From positions 14,964,332 through 15,028,331 of the forward strand of contig NC_092649.1 of assembly GCF_032118995.1 (NCBI RefSeq): 64,000 bases of DNA, in the 5' to 3' direction. Shown in pieces: positions 61,701 through 64,000 of the stretch. The notes beneath the pieces were generated by a model. That model was not told the DNA's origin and ran no database searches. It saw only the letters and a program-made list of their open reading frames with translations. This DNA comes from Asterias amurensis. Its lineage: Eukaryota; Echinodermata; Asteroidea; Forcipulatida; Asteriidae. The translations under genes were made by a program, and so were the position numbers. Position 1 is the stretch's first letter; each line of letters begins with the position of its first letter.

Positions 61701-62843
61701 TAATAATATTATTATTATATATTTGGTTTGCGGTAACACCATGTGTGTATCTATTTGCCAGGTAGAGTTGTTCTTAGGGAACTGTCTTGCTTTATTCTAC
61801 TGCCGCGGAGTAGATCATCGGAGGTTCGGGAGACTTATCAGTTCTGAAAAGAACTGTCCTGCTTTTATAACTATTACCAGGGCGGATGGTATAGAAATTA
61901 GACTGGACTACTACTTTAGCTTATGGATCGTAATAACTGTACTGCCGCGGAGTCAGTTCTGAATTGGTCTGAACGTTTCGACTAGCTTGCTCTAGTCATC
62001 GTCAGTACAGTTATTATGATCCTATAAGCTAAAGTAGTAGTCCAGTCTAATTTCTATACCATCCGCCCTGGTAATAGTTATAAAAGCAGGACAGTTCTTT
62101 TCAGAACTGAGAAGTCTCCCGAACCTCCGATTATCTACTCCACGGCAGTAGAATAAAGCAAGACAGTTCCCTAAGAACAACTCTACCTGGCAAGTAGATA
62201 CACACATGGTGTTACCGCAAACCAAATATATATTGATACCCCACCATGCAATGCCTCAAATCCTATATAATATTATTATTAAAGGACTGTATATTATTAC
62301 TTCAGTCAAGTGAGAAAGCTGAACTATTTACCATCTCATTACGGAGGGACTCCTTTTGTTTTAGTTTACTCTGAGTTACCGCATAGGCAGGGGAACAAAG
62401 GAGTGATTTACCCCCAGTATGTTTTCCCTACAATTTGTCTCGCAATTCAATAATACTGGTCGAACCAGGGTTTCAGTGAAAACATGACATCTTGAGTTTC
62501 GATGAGGACCAGTGACCATCACAAGGCCACGCCCCTTATTGGAAAGTTACTACAATTTTAAATGAGAAAACCAAGAAATACTCACCATCTGATCTCGTAG
62601 AATCATCAAATTGAGATCCATTTTACTGGAGTGATATTTCATTTTGTTATAATCTCTGGGCGAATCCCCCGCTTCGCTACTGTCCGTAGCCATACTGCAG
62701 TCAGCAGCGGCTCCCGATGTGGCATCACTACCGGTCGTTTGCGACTGAGTCACGGTGGAGTCATCCCCCTTTCCGCCCGCTGCAGGGCCCGTGGATCCCG
62801 TCGTGACATCCGAGCACGATGCCCCCCGGCTTCCAACACTCAT
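53635..62843 (-). CDS. Low-complexity protein with FAM89/LURAP1-like leucine-repeat motif (gene span, 2 exons)
   Basis: Two coding exons (62843-62586 and 55788-53635) joined across a 6.8-kb intron give 803 residues. The best-recognised part is residues about 74-115: DLNLMILRDQM, TNLQSSGSSLSRQL and ASMYRNLKEIK. It resembles the LxxLRxEMxxLRxxDxxLLxQLxxLxxxIQ leucine-repeat stretch of FAM89 and LURAP1 adaptor proteins. The rest is unlike them. An acidic Ser-rich segment follows (about 112-260), with a CSQCLCC cluster near 214-220. Next come a charged coiled coil (about 344-413, KRVEELRRKNSEIRLQNEKK) and CPHC near 624, then a Gly/Gln/Pro-rich tail. Human FAM89 proteins are only about 190 residues, so the tail is an extension or this is a different family sharing the motif. 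A scaffold role is inference. Confidence 0.85.
56270..56443. mobile_element. Foldback element (GGCTTTGGATTC family)
   Basis: Second copy of 41222-41392, in the intron of the minus-strand gene. Ends GGCCCCTTTCGAAACACAGC and GGTTTCGACAAGGGCC. Confidence 0.87.
56450..61680. other. Large intron of the FAM89/LURAP1-like gene, mostly unassigned
   Basis: I found no convincing exon. Near 57740-57800 a minus-strand GGGTTCGAATCCCAAT resembles a tRNA B-box in a decayed SINE. ORFs at 58776-58991 and 59339-59686 have no recognisable motif and are not called as genes. Confidence 0.5.
61683..62298. mobile_element. 616-bp long foldback element
   Basis: The left arm (from AATAATATACAGTCC) and right arm (to GGACTGTATATTATT) pair over about 280 bp each, with few differences, around a short centre at about 61960-62000 (ACGTTTCGACTAGC). 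The arms are so alike that both strands encode the same ORF fragment. Lies in the intron 290 bp from exon 1 of the minus-strand gene. Confidence 0.92.
62586..62843 (-). CDS. FAM89/LURAP1-like gene, exon 1
   Basis: Eighty-six codons starting MSVGSRGASCSDVTTG and ending MILRDQM before gtgagt (minus strand). The ATG has A at -3. The Ser/Thr/Gly-rich N-terminus has no signal peptide. The motif is cut exactly at the intron, phase 0. Confidence 0.85.
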
Positions 62844-63714
62844 CCTCTAAGTCCTTGTTTGTTTCACCCGCAAAATAAAACCACGATTAGGTTGCAAAGT
62901 TTTAGAGTTAATCCTCGAGCAATAACGTATAATTCGAGTCAATTTAGAGATGGCAAGTTGATAAGTTTGGTCTGTGTGCCGTTGTTTCTTGACACTTCTC
63001 CGATGTGGACCACGGAGTGAACCTGCCTACCGTAGATGACCGACCCCCTAGAGTGGGCAATTGTGTCCCGCCGCCGCTATAAAACACGAAACAAGTCTGC
63101 TCTACGACAGATTCCCGTTGGCTATATTTACCATTCAAGGTGAAAGCTGTCAAAAGTGAAATGCGCTGGGTACCAAGGAAAAAGTTGAGACCGCAAATAA
63201 AAATGAACTTGCGCCAGGCGCTCGAGTGAAATGTTATCTTATGGGTAGAACTGCAATGACTAACGATAAGAAGTCATCACTTATTATTGAGTTGTCTATA
63301 GCCATGGACAGTCTACAGTGTACCTACACCGATACGAGTGTACTGATAAAAACTTGAGGGCTATGAATTGGCCAATTTATAGTTATTACATACAAAATGG
63401 CCGCTGGCGATATACCAATACACATCTTGGATATTTTAATTTCTGAACTTGGGTGTTGCGGAAAGTATTTATATATTCTGTTGGAATGATAGACCACCGA
63501 GTTTGCTATGGTAACATAACATGGCGCATTTTGCGTCATTCCATAACAACATACGGCATTGACACTTAATTATTGATGGCTTAAAAATGACTAGAGCAAG
63601 TTTAGCAAAAGCACTCGGACTCAGACCCCAAATACGCCACATCAGATGCCTGGCATACTTCAAGTTGTTTGGGTAGCATTCCTTAATGGCGTATCATCGC
63701 TCAGTCAGAATGCC
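62844..63714. other. Upstream region of the FAM89/LURAP1-like gene
   Basis: No gene seen. GC content is higher near 63000-63120 than around it, including CCGCCGCTATAAAA at about 63070, which is TATA-like but on the opposite strand to the gene. The promoter is not defined. Confidence 0.4.
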
Positions 63715-63905
63715 AACGCGCTACATTAGCCAATCAGTGCACTGGATAAGTGATATCAGCGCATAGATTAGACAAAATTATGCTAATAAATCACGAGTCT
63801 GTTTCTCGTCATATACATCGCTGACAGCTTAGCCAATCAGTGTCCTGATAAGTATATTTAACTGCATAGATTAGGAATAATTATAATAATAAATCACCAC
63901 AAGTC
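63715..63905. repeat. Two-copy tandem repeat with CCAAT boxes
   Basis: TTAGCCAATCAGTG ... GCATAGATTAG ... AATAAATCAC occurs twice about 105 bp apart (63726 and 63829). Each copy has an AGCCAATCAG motif, the consensus of NF-Y sites. It lies about 900 bp upstream of the minus-strand gene. Confidence 0.75.
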
Positions 63906-64000
63906 TGGTTTGTGTAATAATGGTACATTTTGTATTCCATACAGTGTTATTCGGCCAATTGGCCTACGTCACACGTACGATAAATATTTCTTGTTTTACT

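Noticed and set aside
1..64000. CRISPR arrays, operons or prokaryotic signals
   Set aside because: The repeats are tandem or dispersed without regular spacers, and the genes are intron-containing and animal-like.

Overview
The window is eukaryotic genomic DNA, repeat-dense and intron-rich. It most resembles an echinoderm, and I lean towards a sea star. Two things suggest this. Host exons are short, with GT-AG introns of 0.1 to 4.6 kb and animal-type protein sequence. The introns are also packed with TTAA-flanked foldback elements and tRNA-derived SINEs of the kind common in echinoderm genomes. The species call is inference.

Layout. (1) 1-1110: an 8-bp-unit tandem array with higher-order structure, then a foldback element. 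(2) 1397-35471, plus strand: a nearly complete xanthine dehydrogenase gene (XDH). I could place 31 coding exons by hand, all joining in frame. They carry both [2Fe-2S] clusters, the FAD domain and the molybdopterin domain, with XDH-type (not aldehyde-oxidase-type) active-site residues. The small second exon expected between 1487 and 3982 was not found. (3) 37942-43862, plus strand: a five-exon type-B carboxylesterase with signal peptide, intact Ser-Glu-His triad and a KDEL-like C-terminus, so probably an ER-luminal esterase. (4) 46279-47085: an 807-bp element with inverted ends starting at TTAA that encloses a minus-strand THAP-domain ORF. TTAA target sites plus a THAP domain point to the Kolobok transposon superfamily. 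(5) 47086-53500: intergenic DNA with SINEs, foldbacks and minisatellites. (6) 53635-62843, minus strand: a two-exon gene for an 803-residue, mostly low-complexity protein with a FAM89/LURAP1-like leucine-repeat motif built across the exon junction. (7) 62844-64000: its upstream region, with a tandem repeat near the window end.

The two enzyme genes are neighbours on the same strand but have no evident pathway link: XDH acts in cytosolic purine breakdown, the esterase in the secretory pathway.

The most interesting signal is the mobile-element ecosystem. Several foldback families share TTAA ends and an internal core but carry different termini. Some elements sit nested at identical positions in separate copies, which suggests composites that moved as units. 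A tRNA-like element at 24.45 kb has 65-bp terminal direct repeats inside a 13-bp target duplication. All repeat boundaries were read by eye and may be off by several bases.
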